Shown one piece after another: positions 52,412 to 59,872 of a DNA stretch of 64,000 nucleotides (within the stretch, counting starts at the first letter, position 1; every line of letters starts with the position of its first letter). Below the pieces are notes generated by a model. The model was given only the letters and a program-made list of their open reading frames with translations. It ran no database searches and had not been told where the DNA came from. Made by a program: the position numbers and the translations under genes. The stretch lies in the NCBI GenBank assembly GCA_947503175.1, contig CANNCO010000001.1, forward strand, positions 248,001 to 312,000, written 5' to 3'. The stretch comes from an uncultured Paracoccaceae bacterium. GTDB lineage: Bacteria; Pseudomonadota; Alphaproteobacteria; Rhodobacterales; Rhodobacteraceae.

Positions 52412-52894
52412 ATGGCTAAGAGAGGACGACCCCCAAAGCCCGACAACGAAGCGCTAGATGCGATAGAAGCCATTATGGAAAAGGACCCGGATATACCGCC
52501 TACGTTGGCGGCTAGAGAATACTACCGGTCTGACCCAGCAATAGCACAGAGTGAAACAAGCGAAGCGTCGGCGATCACACGATTAGTAAGAAAACTGAGG
52601 AAACGGGAACAAGATCGCAAGAGAAGGGCTGAAAGAGAACAAAGGCGCGTTGTCTATTCCACTGGGACAAACACGATGAACGCGGCAGACAGATTGCGTT
52701 TTAACCTTCAGCGCTTGATAGAAGCCTCGACTCCCGGAACGGGTCTGAACTTAACGATGACGCAACTCGGCTATCCGTTTTCGACCGCACACCAAAACCT
52801 ATTGGACAGCGTCATACGGATGGAAGAACTGGCGCTGAGCGGCGAACTTGAAAGACTTGAAAGATTTGAGAGACAGATGCGACCACTCTTTTGA
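52412..52894 (+). CDS. Small basic, possibly DNA-binding protein
   Basis: A 160-residue protein beginning MAKRGRPPKPDNEALDAIEA, whose KRGRPPKP is an AT-hook-like motif. The middle is a strongly basic helix (RLVRKLRKREQDRKRRAEREQRR). No enzyme motif is seen. It is the last gene before the right end of the element and lies downstream of the 16-bp direct repeats, so it may be an autoregulated regulator. The ATG at 52412 has GAGG upstream; a longer in-frame start exists 72 bases earlier. Confidence 0.6.
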   Translation: MAKRGRPPKPDNEALDAIEAIMEKDPDIPPTLAAREYYRSDPAIAQSETSEASAITRLVRKLRKREQDRKRRAEREQRRVVYSTGTNTMNAADRLRFNLQRLIEASTPGTGLNLTMTQLGYPFSTAHQNLLDSVIRMEELALSGELERLERFERQMRPLF

Positions 52895-52949
52895 TACCTA
52901 CACCGCTAGATGGCGGGGAGGCTAAACGGGCGCATATTCAAAGAGATTT

Positions 52950-52995
52950 TGTGCCACACTTTGTGCCACAACCTGTGCCACACGGTTGTGGCACA
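52950..52995 (+). repeat. Right array of integrase arm-type boxes
   Basis: TGTGCCAC at 52950-52957, 52962-52969 and 52974-52981 (12-bp spacing), then inverted GTGGCACA at 52988-52995. The order, spacing and orientation match the left array at 38391-38437, with the last gap one base shorter. The array ends 60 bp before the att core, against 58 bp on the left. Confidence 0.78.
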
Positions 52996-53055
52996 AAATT
53001 TCTGAAACCGTTTAGAATCAGTTAGTTAGGCGTCCCATATCGAAAATCCATGAGT

Positions 53056-53078
53056 TTCGAGTCTTCTCGACCGCACCA
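53056..53078 (+). repeat. attR core (23 bp)
   Basis: Exact copy of tRNA-Leu bases 38310-38332, the duplicated 3' end of the tRNA from the T-arm through CCA. It marks the right boundary of the element. Confidence 0.93.
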
Positions 53079-53093
53079 GATCAGACGGAAATC

Positions 53094-53115
53094 AGCGCCC
53101 TCGGGGCGCTTTTTT
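53094..53115 (+). terminator. Intrinsic terminator, originally of tRNA-Leu
   Basis: AGCGCCC (53094-53100) and GGGCGCT (53104-53110) with a TCG loop, followed by TTTTTT. It lies 15 bp beyond the attR core. Joining the attL and attR outer flanks places it directly behind the tRNA-Leu gene, so before integration it ended the tRNA transcript. Confidence 0.85.
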
Positions 53116-53558
53116 CATGCCTCGGTGTCAAGCCAGATCGTGACCGGGCCATCGTTGACAAGCGAGACGGCCATATCGGCCGCGAAGCGTCCTGTGGCCA
53201 CGGTGATGCCGGTCTGGCGCAGCGTCTCCGCGAAGTGCTCGTAGAGCCGTTTCCCCGTCTCTGGCGGCGCGGCGGTGGAGAAGCCGGGGCGGTTCCCGCG
53301 CGAGGTATCCGCGGCGAGGGTGAACTGGCTGATCACAAGGGCGCTGCCGTCCGTGTCGAGGATCGACCGGTTCATCCGGCCTTCATCGTCCTTGAAGATG
53401 CGCATCTTGGCGATCTTTGCCGCAAGCTTGTCAGCCTCGGTGGTGCTGTCGCCCGCCATGGCGCAGACGAGGATCATCAGGCCCGGTCCGATTTCCCCCA
53501 GGACATCTCCTGTGACCGTGACCTTTGCCTGGGACACCCTCTGGATCAGCGCCCTCAT
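53115..53558 (-). CDS. dtd: D-aminoacyl-tRNA deacylase
   Basis: Removes D-amino acids (and glycine from tRNA-Ala) from mischarged tRNAs. It has 147 residues starting [17 protein letters not shown]. The cross-subunit catalytic motifs are visible: [21 protein letters not shown] (SQFTL) and the C-terminal [11 protein letters not shown] (NxGPVT). It overlaps the kinase gene by 4 bp (ATGA), so the two are coupled. Its stop is only 36 bp from the attR core. Confidence 0.95.
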   Translation of the reverse strand: MRALIQRVSQAKVTVTGDVLGEIGPGLMILVCAMAGDSTTEADKLAAKIAKMRIFKDDEGRMNRSILDTDGSALVISQFTLAADTSRGNRPGFSTAAPPETGKRLYEHFAETLRQTGITVATGRFAADMAVSLVNDGPVTIWLDTEA

Positions 53559-54478
53559 GACAGTTCATGGCTCCAGGGTGGGTTTGCGCCGGGGCGCGAG
53601 ACGGTGACGGCGGCGGACCGGACACCGAGTTCCAGAGCCACCCGAACCGTTGCCATATCGAGTTTCGACAGCCCATCCTTGGTCAACGCAGCCGCATTGT
53701 GCAGTGCAGCCAAGACGCCCGCATTGAACGTGTCGCCCGCCCCCACAGTGTCGGCGACCTCTGTTTTGGGCGCGGGGACGTGGACCGCATCGCGGGCTGT
53801 GAACGCCCTTGCGCCCGATGCGCCTTCGGTGATGCAGACGAGTTTGACGCCTCTCTCGATCAGTCCTTGGGCAAGCTCGGCAACATCTCCGTCACCCGCA
53901 AGCCAATGCAGATCCTCATCTGACAGTTTCACGATATCGGCCATGCCGATCATCGCATCGATCCGCGCGCGATAGGCTGGTTCGTCGGTGATGAAAGCGG
54001 GACGTATGTTCGGATCGAGCATGATTGCTCGGGTCCGGGCTGCCTGTTCCATCAGCGCCTGATAGGCTGTCCCGCAAGGTTCCGCCACAAGGGAGATCCC
54101 GCCAAAGAATGCTGCGGTGACCGAGGCCGGGAGATCGGGAAGATCGTCCGGGGAGAGCATCCGGCCGGCGGTGTTTTCATCATAGAACGCATAGCGGGCC
54201 TGTCCGTTCGTTAGCGTCACGAAGGCGAGGGTCGTCGGCCTGTCCGACCTTATGGCCAGTGTGCCGTCGACCTTCGAGGCGGTCAGCGCCTCGTCGAGCA
54301 TGACACCGAAGAGGTCACGGGACAGGCCCGAAAAGAAGCCGGGGGGCGCATCAAGGCGCCCCAATGCGATCGCCGTATTGAAGACCGCACCGCCCGGATA
54401 TGGGGCGAAGGCGAACTCCTCGGCTTCCGTCGTCCGGGGGAGCATATCGATCAGCGCTTCGCCGCAGCAGAGGATCAT
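53555..54478 (-). CDS. PfkB-family carbohydrate kinase, fructokinase-like
   Basis: A 307-residue ribokinase-fold kinase. It begins [15 protein letters not shown], contains [15 protein letters not shown] (PfkB signature 1 region) and [17 protein letters not shown] with the catalytic Asp (signature 2, about residue 245). It fits fructokinase or a similar sugar kinase using ATP. It is the first gene of the kinase-dtd pair. Its upstream region, shared with hsp20, contains the FNR-type box. Confidence 0.88.
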   Translation of the reverse strand: MILCCGEALIDMLPRTTEAEEFAFAPYPGGAVFNTAIALGRLDAPPGFFSGLSRDLFGVMLDEALTASKVDGTLAIRSDRPTTLAFVTLTNGQARYAFYDENTAGRMLSPDDLPDLPASVTAAFFGGISLVAEPCGTAYQALMEQAARTRAIMLDPNIRPAFITDEPAYRARIDAMIGMADIVKLSDEDLHWLAGDGDVAELAQGLIERGVKLVCITEGASGARAFTARDAVHVPAPKTEVADTVGAGDTFNAGVLAALHNAAALTKDGLSKLDMATVRVALELGVRSAAVTVSRPGANPPWSHELS

Positions 54479-54508
54479 CGCGATTTCCTTCGTTCAGGCC
54501 CGTCTTCC

Positions 54509-54522
54509 TTGATAAATATCAA
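54509..54522. promoter_or_regulatory. Perfect FNR/Dnr-type box
   Basis: TTGATAAATATCAA matches the TTGAT-N4-ATCAA consensus exactly. It lies 66 bp upstream of the Hsp20 ATG and 30 bp upstream of the kinase ATG. In Rhodobacterales FnrL and Dnr proteins bind such boxes under low oxygen or nitric oxide. Confidence 0.75.
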
Positions 54523-54588
54523 GATCGAGATGTGTTCGAATTGGTAGTATTGGGCATCCTTGAAGCATCCATAAGAGGAAGTGTCGAG

Positions 54589-55005
54589 ATGGTCGAGAAA
54601 TCTCATACAAGTGGCTTTTGGCCGTCGCTCTATGACCCGTTCCGGCAGCTCGGTGCCCGCGTCGCAGACTGGGTCGCACCGGCATCCGAGGCGTCGGGGG
54701 CGAACAATGCCTACAAGATCAGCGTCGAGTTGCCCGGCGTCGCAGAGGACGACATCGACCTCGCGGTCGCAGATGGTGTCGTTACGCTCAAGGGTGAAAA
54801 GAAGACGGAACGGGAAGAGAAGGGTGAGACCTGGTATTTTTCGGAGCGGCAATACGGATCGTTCAGCCGATCCTTCCGACTGCCGCCCGATGCGGATCCC
54901 GCAGGCGTTGATGCCGCGCTTAAGGATGGTGTGTTGACCATCACGGTTCCTCGGAAGGCTGCCGAGGCCGAGCCGGAAGCGCGTGTGTCCATTCGTAAGG
55001 GGTAA
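54589..55005 (+). CDS. Hsp20/alpha-crystallin family small heat-shock protein
   Basis: A 138-residue small heat-shock chaperone that holds unfolding proteins in soluble form. The alpha-crystallin domain runs from about residue 40 to 125: KISVELPGVAEDDIDLAVADGVVTLKGEKK, YGSFSRSFRLPPDAD, and DGVLTITVPR near the end, followed by a short IxI-like tail (VSIRKG). The start at 54589 has AGAGGAAG upstream. It is unusual in having an FNR-type box in its promoter region. Confidence 0.92.
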   Translation: MVEKSHTSGFWPSLYDPFRQLGARVADWVAPASEASGANNAYKISVELPGVAEDDIDLAVADGVVTLKGEKKTEREEKGETWYFSERQYGSFSRSFRLPPDADPAGVDAALKDGVLTITVPRKAAEAEPEARVSIRKG

Positions 55006-55052
55006 TCGGTTTAAGGGGGTGTACGAGTGATACTGTGGGGGCGGGCGGGGGT

Positions 55053-56150
55053 CTAAATGGCCCCCGTCTCACTGAGTGCATAGAGATATCCCAGAAGACC
55101 CGCGAGGAGGACGGCGAGGAGGACGGCGAAGGTGATCTTCCAGATCGACCAGGGGCGTTCGCCCTGTACACGTCCTGTTCGGGCATTCACGACGAAGCGA
55201 TAACTGTCGCCGTTATAGCGGTAGGCAGCCATCCAGACGGGCAGCAGAACATGCTTAAATGTCACGTTGGAAACTTTTGTATTTACGGATGAAATTCTTT
55301 GCCGATCTCCGCCGATGTCGAAGCGGATGTCGCGCCGGATCACCGCGTCCATGTGCTCGCGCGCGGTGGTGTAGGCATCCGTTAACTCGATCTGATAGGC
55401 CTCGGCCCGGAAGCCTGCGAGGTATTCGGGCTGATAGGGCTCCATCGCAGAGAGATCCCATGGCTCCAGCGCGTCGGTAAAGCGGCGCGGCAGTGCGCGG
55501 GAGGCGAGCACCAGCACATCATCGAAAGCCCGCGCAACGGCGCCCGACACATTGCGCCAGCGCACCTTGGTGCGTTTCTTGTCGCCGGTGCCGGTCGTGT
55601 AAACCGTGCCGCGCTGGCCGCGATAGGCGGATTGCGTTTGCGCGTCGAAGGTCCAGTATGGCACGTAAATCCCTGATAACCTGCGACCTTTGCGTGCGTA
55701 CTGCTGAAGCCCGTTGGGTGCGAACCACAGGGACCCCAGCCAGTCGGTCATCGCCTTGCGCGCTTCGCCTTCATCAAGCGTGAAGGGCAGGACGCCCTTG
55801 GGTTTGATATGCCGATGAGTGCCGGTATCGGTGACGACGGGCGTTGCGCAGAACGGACATTCCTTGGCGTGGACGCTCTCCTGAAACTCGACCTCGGCCC
55901 CGCAGTTGGGGCAGCTAAGTACCCGTGTTTCCTCGATTTCCTGCTCGGGCAGGCGCCGTTCGATGGCGGTGCGGAAATCCAGCTCGGCAATTGCGCCGGC
56001 CCACGGGCCGGTCTCGGAGATGTCTTCTTCGTTGCCGCAGTGATCGCAGTGCAGCCGCCCGGTTCCCGGCAGGTAACGCAGGTCGGACCCGCAGGTGTCG
56101 CAGGGGAACCGGTGTTCTTCGACGGTGGAGCGAACGGTGGTGTCAGACAT
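55053..56150 (-). CDS. Zinc-ribbon membrane protein, YdjG-like
   Basis: A 365-residue protein with two N-terminal zinc ribbons (CDTCGSDL with CDHCGN at residues 17-40, and CPNCGAEV with CPFCATPV at about 80-105), a large middle domain ending near residue 320, and a single membrane helix at the C-terminus (ITFAVLLAVLLAGLLGYLYAL). Such proteins are often misannotated as PriA-like helicases, but no helicase motif is present. The neighbour is an SPFH protein. The B. subtilis YdjG/YdjI pair with zinc ribbons and SPFH acts in PspA-type membrane stress, so I infer a similar role. Confidence 0.82.
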   Translation of the reverse strand: MSDTTVRSTVEEHRFPCDTCGSDLRYLPGTGRLHCDHCGNEEDISETGPWAGAIAELDFRTAIERRLPEQEIEETRVLSCPNCGAEVEFQESVHAKECPFCATPVVTDTGTHRHIKPKGVLPFTLDEGEARKAMTDWLGSLWFAPNGLQQYARKGRRLSGIYVPYWTFDAQTQSAYRGQRGTVYTTGTGDKKRTKVRWRNVSGAVARAFDDVLVLASRALPRRFTDALEPWDLSAMEPYQPEYLAGFRAEAYQIELTDAYTTAREHMDAVIRRDIRFDIGGDRQRISSVNTKVSNVTFKHVLLPVWMAAYRYNGDSYRFVVNARTGRVQGERPWSIWKITFAVLLAVLLAGLLGYLYALSETGAI

Positions 56151-56179
56151 TCAGAAGACCCGTAAAGATCGGGATGCGG

Positions 56180-56202
56180 AAACCATGTGTATTTCATGCG
56201 CA
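56180..56202 (-). repeat. 23-bp interspersed repeat, copy 2
   Basis: An exact copy, inverted, of 20795-20817. It also sits in GCGCATG-rich sequence, between the zinc-ribbon and SPFH genes. Confidence 0.7.
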
Positions 56203-56254
56203 TACCATGCGCATGGCGTTTCCGCATCGGCGCGTTAACCCTTGCAGGCCTGGA

Positions 56255-57340
56255 TCAGGTGCCGGGCGGAGGAGGTGGAAGAACGGTAAAGAGCTGGGCC
56301 AGTTCGTTAACGTCCTCGGCCTTCATCCAGCCATCCTGCCCCGGTGTCCAGACAAAGGTTTCGCGGGTCAGCGCCCCTTCGGTCGCCATCCGGCCCAGGG
56401 CGGCCTTGGAATAGGGCCCCTTGGTTTCGCCGTTTTCGGCCACGTGCCAGACATGTTCGACGGGTGGTGGCGGGGGCGGTGACGCGCCCCAGGGTCCGCG
56501 CTGCGCCATCTGGGCCCCCATGGCCATGCCCATTCCGGCGCCCATTCCGGCAGACAGGCCCGAAGATGCCTCGCCCCCCGCCTGCAGCGCCTCGGCGGTC
56601 GAATACTGCGTGTAGCGGTCCAGATCGCCGACGACGCCCATGGAGGTGCGCTTGTCCAGCGCATCCTCGACCGCGGGCGGCAGTGAGATGTTTTCGACGT
56701 AAAGCTCGGGGATCGTCAGGCCGTATTCGGTGACATTGGCGGAAATGGCCTCGGCGACGATGCGGCCCAGATCCTTGGTATTCGCCGCCATGTCGAGCAC
56801 GGGGATGCCGGCAGAGGCGATCACACGGCTGAACTCCTGCACGATGATGTTGCGGATCTGATAGCTGATCTCGTCCATCGTGAACTCGCCATCCGTGCCC
56901 ACGATCTCGCGCAGGAACAGGGAGGGGTCGGTGACCTTGACGGCGTAGGTGCCGAAGGCGCGGAGGCGTGTCGGCCCAAACTCCGGATCACGCACGATCA
57001 CCGGGTTCTTCGTGCCCCATTTGAGGTTCGTGAACCGGGTCGTGTTGACGTAGTAGATCTCGGACTTGAAGGGCGAGCGGAAGCCGTGATCCCAATGCTG
57101 AAGCGTGGTCATGATCGGCATGTTGTTGGTCTCGAGGAAATAGAGACCGGGCGTGAACACATCCGCGAGCTGGCCCTCATGGACAAAGACCGCCGCCTGT
57201 CCTTCGCGGACCGTCAGCTTGGCGCCATACTTGATCTCGTGCCCCTCACGCTCGAACCGCCAGACCATCGTGTCGCGAGTGCTATCGGTCCAGTGGATGA
57301 CGTCGATGAATTCGCCGGAGAGGAAATCGAAAATACCCAT
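56255..57340 (-). CDS. SPFH-domain protein with C-terminal GYF_2 domain
   Basis: A 361-residue protein. Residues about 30-260 form an SPFH (stomatin/prohibitin-like, 'virion core') domain: VREGQAAVFVHEGQLADVFTPG, then GTYAVKVTDPSLFLREIVG. A Gly/Met-rich linker is followed by a GYF_2 domain (WHVAENGETKGPYSKAALGRM ... WTPGQDGWMKAED) and a proline-rich tail. The ATG at 57340 is preceded by GGACGATCC. It is likely to scaffold membrane complexes with the adjacent zinc-ribbon protein and TelA. Confidence 0.85.
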   Translation of the reverse strand: MGIFDFLSGEFIDVIHWTDSTRDTMVWRFEREGHEIKYGAKLTVREGQAAVFVHEGQLADVFTPGLYFLETNNMPIMTTLQHWDHGFRSPFKSEIYYVNTTRFTNLKWGTKNPVIVRDPEFGPTRLRAFGTYAVKVTDPSLFLREIVGTDGEFTMDEISYQIRNIIVQEFSRVIASAGIPVLDMAANTKDLGRIVAEAISANVTEYGLTIPELYVENISLPPAVEDALDKRTSMGVVGDLDRYTQYSTAEALQAGGEASSGLSAGMGAGMGMAMGAQMAQRGPWGASPPPPPPVEHVWHVAENGETKGPYSKAALGRMATEGALTRETFVWTPGQDGWMKAEDVNELAQLFTVLPPPPPGT

Positions 57341-57432
57341 TGGTCGGATCGTCCTTTCGTGTGGTGGCCGCCGTGGCGGAGCATAAACGGTTATCAGGGG
57401 CAGGGCCATGCCCATGGGGGCCGTGCCTTGGT

Positions 57433-58920
57433 TCAGAACAATTGTGCGGCGAGGAAGACGAGGCATCCGGCAGACAGCGCGTAGAGCGCGCAGGGAATGA
57501 GCGTGTGGGACATCACTTCGCCCTCTCGCCCGGTGATGCCGACGGTCGCGCTTCCGGCGATGATGTTGTGCGGGGCCACGAGGTTGCCGGCGGCGGATCC
57601 AAGGCTTTGCGCAGCGGCGAGAAGCACCGGCGAGAGACCGAGCGAGAGCGCGGCCGAGACCTGAAGCTCGGTGAACAGGATGTTGGATGCGGTGGCCGAG
57701 CCGGTGACAAACGTGCCTGCGATCCCGAGAAACGGGGCGGCGACGGGCCAGGCCGCCCCTGTGGCAGCCGCCGCGTCGGCAAGGGCCCCGATCATGCCCG
57801 AATGCACCATCAGGCGCGACAGGGCGAGCATCGCCAGGAGGGCGAGTGCCACCGGGACAAGTCTGCGCAGGGCCGCCCCCAATGCGGCCGGTACCGCGCC
57901 GGCGCGCCCGGCGGCGAGCGTGCCGAGGACGAGGCCCAGCATGAGGAGGGTGCCGGGGTGATAGAGCGGTTCCATGCTGCCCGAGAACCGGTCGGCAAAA
58001 CTCCACTCCAATCGGACGGTGCGCAACGCCTCCTGCACCGGTGCGATGAGGCGGGTGGCAAGGATCAGCGCGAGGATCGCGAGATAGGGTGCGATATCGG
58101 GCAGGAGGTCGCGGATGCTGATCCCGGCCCCGGTTTCCGGTCCGCGGACGCGCAGGATCGCGATGAAGGCAATCAGCCCGATGAAGGCGCCGCCGAGGCT
58201 GGGCAGTTCCGGCCCCGTCAGCCATGCGAGCGCCGTGGATGGTCCCAGGAACAGAACGGCGGCGAGGGCAGACCAGACGATGTCCTGTCGCCGGAGCGGG
58301 CCGTCATCGGCAAGCCTTACGGTTGCGAGGAGAAGCATGAGGCCGAGGAGGGCGTGCAGGCTGGCCACCGCGCCCGCAAGGGCGGTTGGCGACAGGCCGG
58401 TGAGTTCGATTTGCACAAGCGTGGGCGTGCCGACTGCTCCGAAGGAGACGCCTGCGGCATGGCCCAGAAGGGCCAGCGCCACGGCCCTTACCGGCGGGTA
58501 GCCGAGCCCCGCAAGAAGCGGCGCGGCCAGGGCCACGGGGGTTCCAAAGCCCGCCGCGCCTTCGATGAAGAGGCCAAAGAACCAGGCGATCAGGATGGCC
58601 TGAAGACGGCGGTCTTCGGTCAGCCCTGCCAATGTGTCGCGGATACGGCCGATGGCGCCGGTTGCATCCTGCACCGCGTGGATCGCGAGGGCGGGAAGCA
58701 GGATCCAGAGAATCGTGAGTGTGCTATGGGCGGCTTCGGCGGCCGTGCCCGCCGCCGCCGCGCCGGGGCGCATCGTGCCGGCAAGATCGAAACCGAGGGG
58801 CAGGAGCGCGATGGCGGCGGCCAGACCCAGGAGCCCCGCCACGACGGCGGACCGGTGCAAGGCCCCCATGGCGAAGAGCACAACGAGAAGCGGCAGGGCG
58901 GCGAGCAGCGCGGGCGGCAT
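57433..58920 (-). CDS. L-lactate permease family transporter
   Basis: A 495-residue membrane protein of the LctP/LldP family, which imports lactate or glycolate with protons. It shows the family segments FGLFIEGAAGFGTPVALAAPLLAGLG and ALALLGHAAGVSFGAVGTP, with about 12 hydrophobic helices and a C-terminal GSATASNILFTELQ and AQSLGSAAGNLVAPHNI region. It is 4 bp after the DUF2927 gene and transcribed with the cluster. Its role there is not obvious. Confidence 0.92.
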   Translation of the reverse strand: MPPALLAALPLLVVLFAMGALHRSAVVAGLLGLAAAIALLPLGFDLAGTMRPGAAAAGTAAEAAHSTLTILWILLPALAIHAVQDATGAIGRIRDTLAGLTEDRRLQAILIAWFFGLFIEGAAGFGTPVALAAPLLAGLGYPPVRAVALALLGHAAGVSFGAVGTPTLVQIELTGLSPTALAGAVASLHALLGLMLLLATVRLADDGPLRRQDIVWSALAAVLFLGPSTALAWLTGPELPSLGGAFIGLIAFIAILRVRGPETGAGISIRDLLPDIAPYLAILALILATRLIAPVQEALRTVRLEWSFADRFSGSMEPLYHPGTLLMLGLVLGTLAAGRAGAVPAALGAALRRLVPVALALLAMLALSRLMVHSGMIGALADAAAATGAAWPVAAPFLGIAGTFVTGSATASNILFTELQVSAALSLGLSPVLLAAAQSLGSAAGNLVAPHNIIAGSATVGITGREGEVMSHTLIPCALYALSAGCLVFLAAQLF

Positions 58921-58923
58921 GGG

Positions 58924-59865
58924 CTAGCTTGGCCCGCCGACCTTTTCCGCAGCGATCCGGCGGACGATGGGCAGGGCCTCGGCGGCACTCATGCCGGGTC
59001 TGAGGCGCGGGTCGTAGAGGATCGACAAGAGCGCCTCGTCATGGGTGGTGAGAAGGCCGAACTCCTCGTCATCGTTGAAGATCGAGGGGCGCGCTTTCGG
59101 GCTGTCGTTGGACAGGCCCATGCCCTGCGCGATCTCTTCGTGGATGCAGGACAGGCGCAGCATGTCGGGATGTTCGGCCCGGATCACCGCCACGGCCTTG
59201 GCATATGTCCCATCGTCGCCGGGATCCCATGCGAAAACAAGGCAGTAGCTGGAGCGCGGCAGGTTGGTCACCGCGGATATCGTTGTCTGGTCGATCACAG
59301 GGACGATTTCCTTGAGCCTTGGGCCAATGGCACGGCGGGAGGCCTCGTCCACGATGAAGACGTGGAAGTTCGCGATACCGTCGGTGACCGATACGGGATG
59401 GTCCATGATGCGCGACAGTCGGCCGGCATAGCTTTCGATGGCGCGGCGGTCGCGCATCTGCCGGTCGCGGGGAACGGCGTCGCTGAACTCGACCGTCATC
59501 CGCACCGGCACATCCCAGCGATGCAGTTTGCTTGGCGATTGCCGGGCCACGATGCGCCCGCCGATATTGGCGTATTCCTCGTAAAGCGCGATCCGCTGGA
59601 AGTTCCGGGTCAGCATTTCATCGTCGAAAGGCGTGTCCGGCCCGCCGCCATCGCCGCGCAGCAGCCCCTGGGTCAAGAGCCCCGACTGGACCCGCCCGTA
59701 ATAGGCGCGCAAGACCTGGCTTTCGGTCGCCGCGGGGGCGATGGCGGGCCGGGGTGCGGCGCGCGTGCCGTCGCGGGGAGACGCCATCGGTTTCGGCGGA
59801 ACCGTCATGCAGCCTGTCAGTGCCAGAGAGGCAACCAGGCCGCAGAGGGGGGCGAGCGCGCGCAT
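58924..59865 (-). CDS. DUF2927-domain lipoprotein
   Basis: A 313-residue lipoprotein (MRALAPLCGLVASLALTGC, lipobox with Cys near residue 19) with the DUF2927 domain: FQRIALYEEYANIGG, KLHRWDVPVRMTVEF and a metalloprotease-like HEE motif in LSCIHEEIAQGMGLSND. That HEE motif suggests zincin-like activity, unproved. It lies between TelA and the permease with very short gaps, so it is part of the same operon. Confidence 0.88.
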   Translation of the reverse strand: MRALAPLCGLVASLALTGCMTVPPKPMASPRDGTRAAPRPAIAPAATESQVLRAYYGRVQSGLLTQGLLRGDGGGPDTPFDDEMLTRNFQRIALYEEYANIGGRIVARQSPSKLHRWDVPVRMTVEFSDAVPRDRQMRDRRAIESYAGRLSRIMDHPVSVTDGIANFHVFIVDEASRRAIGPRLKEIVPVIDQTTISAVTNLPRSSYCLVFAWDPGDDGTYAKAVAVIRAEHPDMLRLSCIHEEIAQGMGLSNDSPKARPSIFNDDEEFGLLTTHDEALLSILYDPRLRPGMSAAEALPIVRRIAAEKVGGPS

Positions 59866-59872
59866 CAGAGGC

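Larger units (their letters stand above)
38310..53078 (+). mobile_element. 14.8-kb integrative element in tRNA-Leu(GAG), possibly satellite-like
   Basis: Bounded by a 23-bp exact direct repeat of the tRNA-Leu 3' end, with a tyrosine integrase gene right next to the tRNA. Both inner ends carry the same array of TGTGCCAC boxes. The contents are almost all on the plus strand: integrase, AlpA-like regulator, terminase-small-subunit-like gene, small unknown genes, primase-helicase, iteron cluster, serine recombinase, HigBA, DUF4238 protein, two HEPN-like proteins and a DNA-binding-like protein. No capsid, tail, conjugation or relaxase genes are present. Base composition is more A/T-rich than the host flanks in several parts. 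Phage satellites and integrative plasmids fit this set best. Confidence 0.88.

Noticed and set aside
55053-56150. Calling the zinc-ribbon protein a PriA-like helicase
   Set aside because: There is no Walker A/B or other helicase motif. Only the zinc ribbons resemble PriA, and a C-terminal membrane helix is present.
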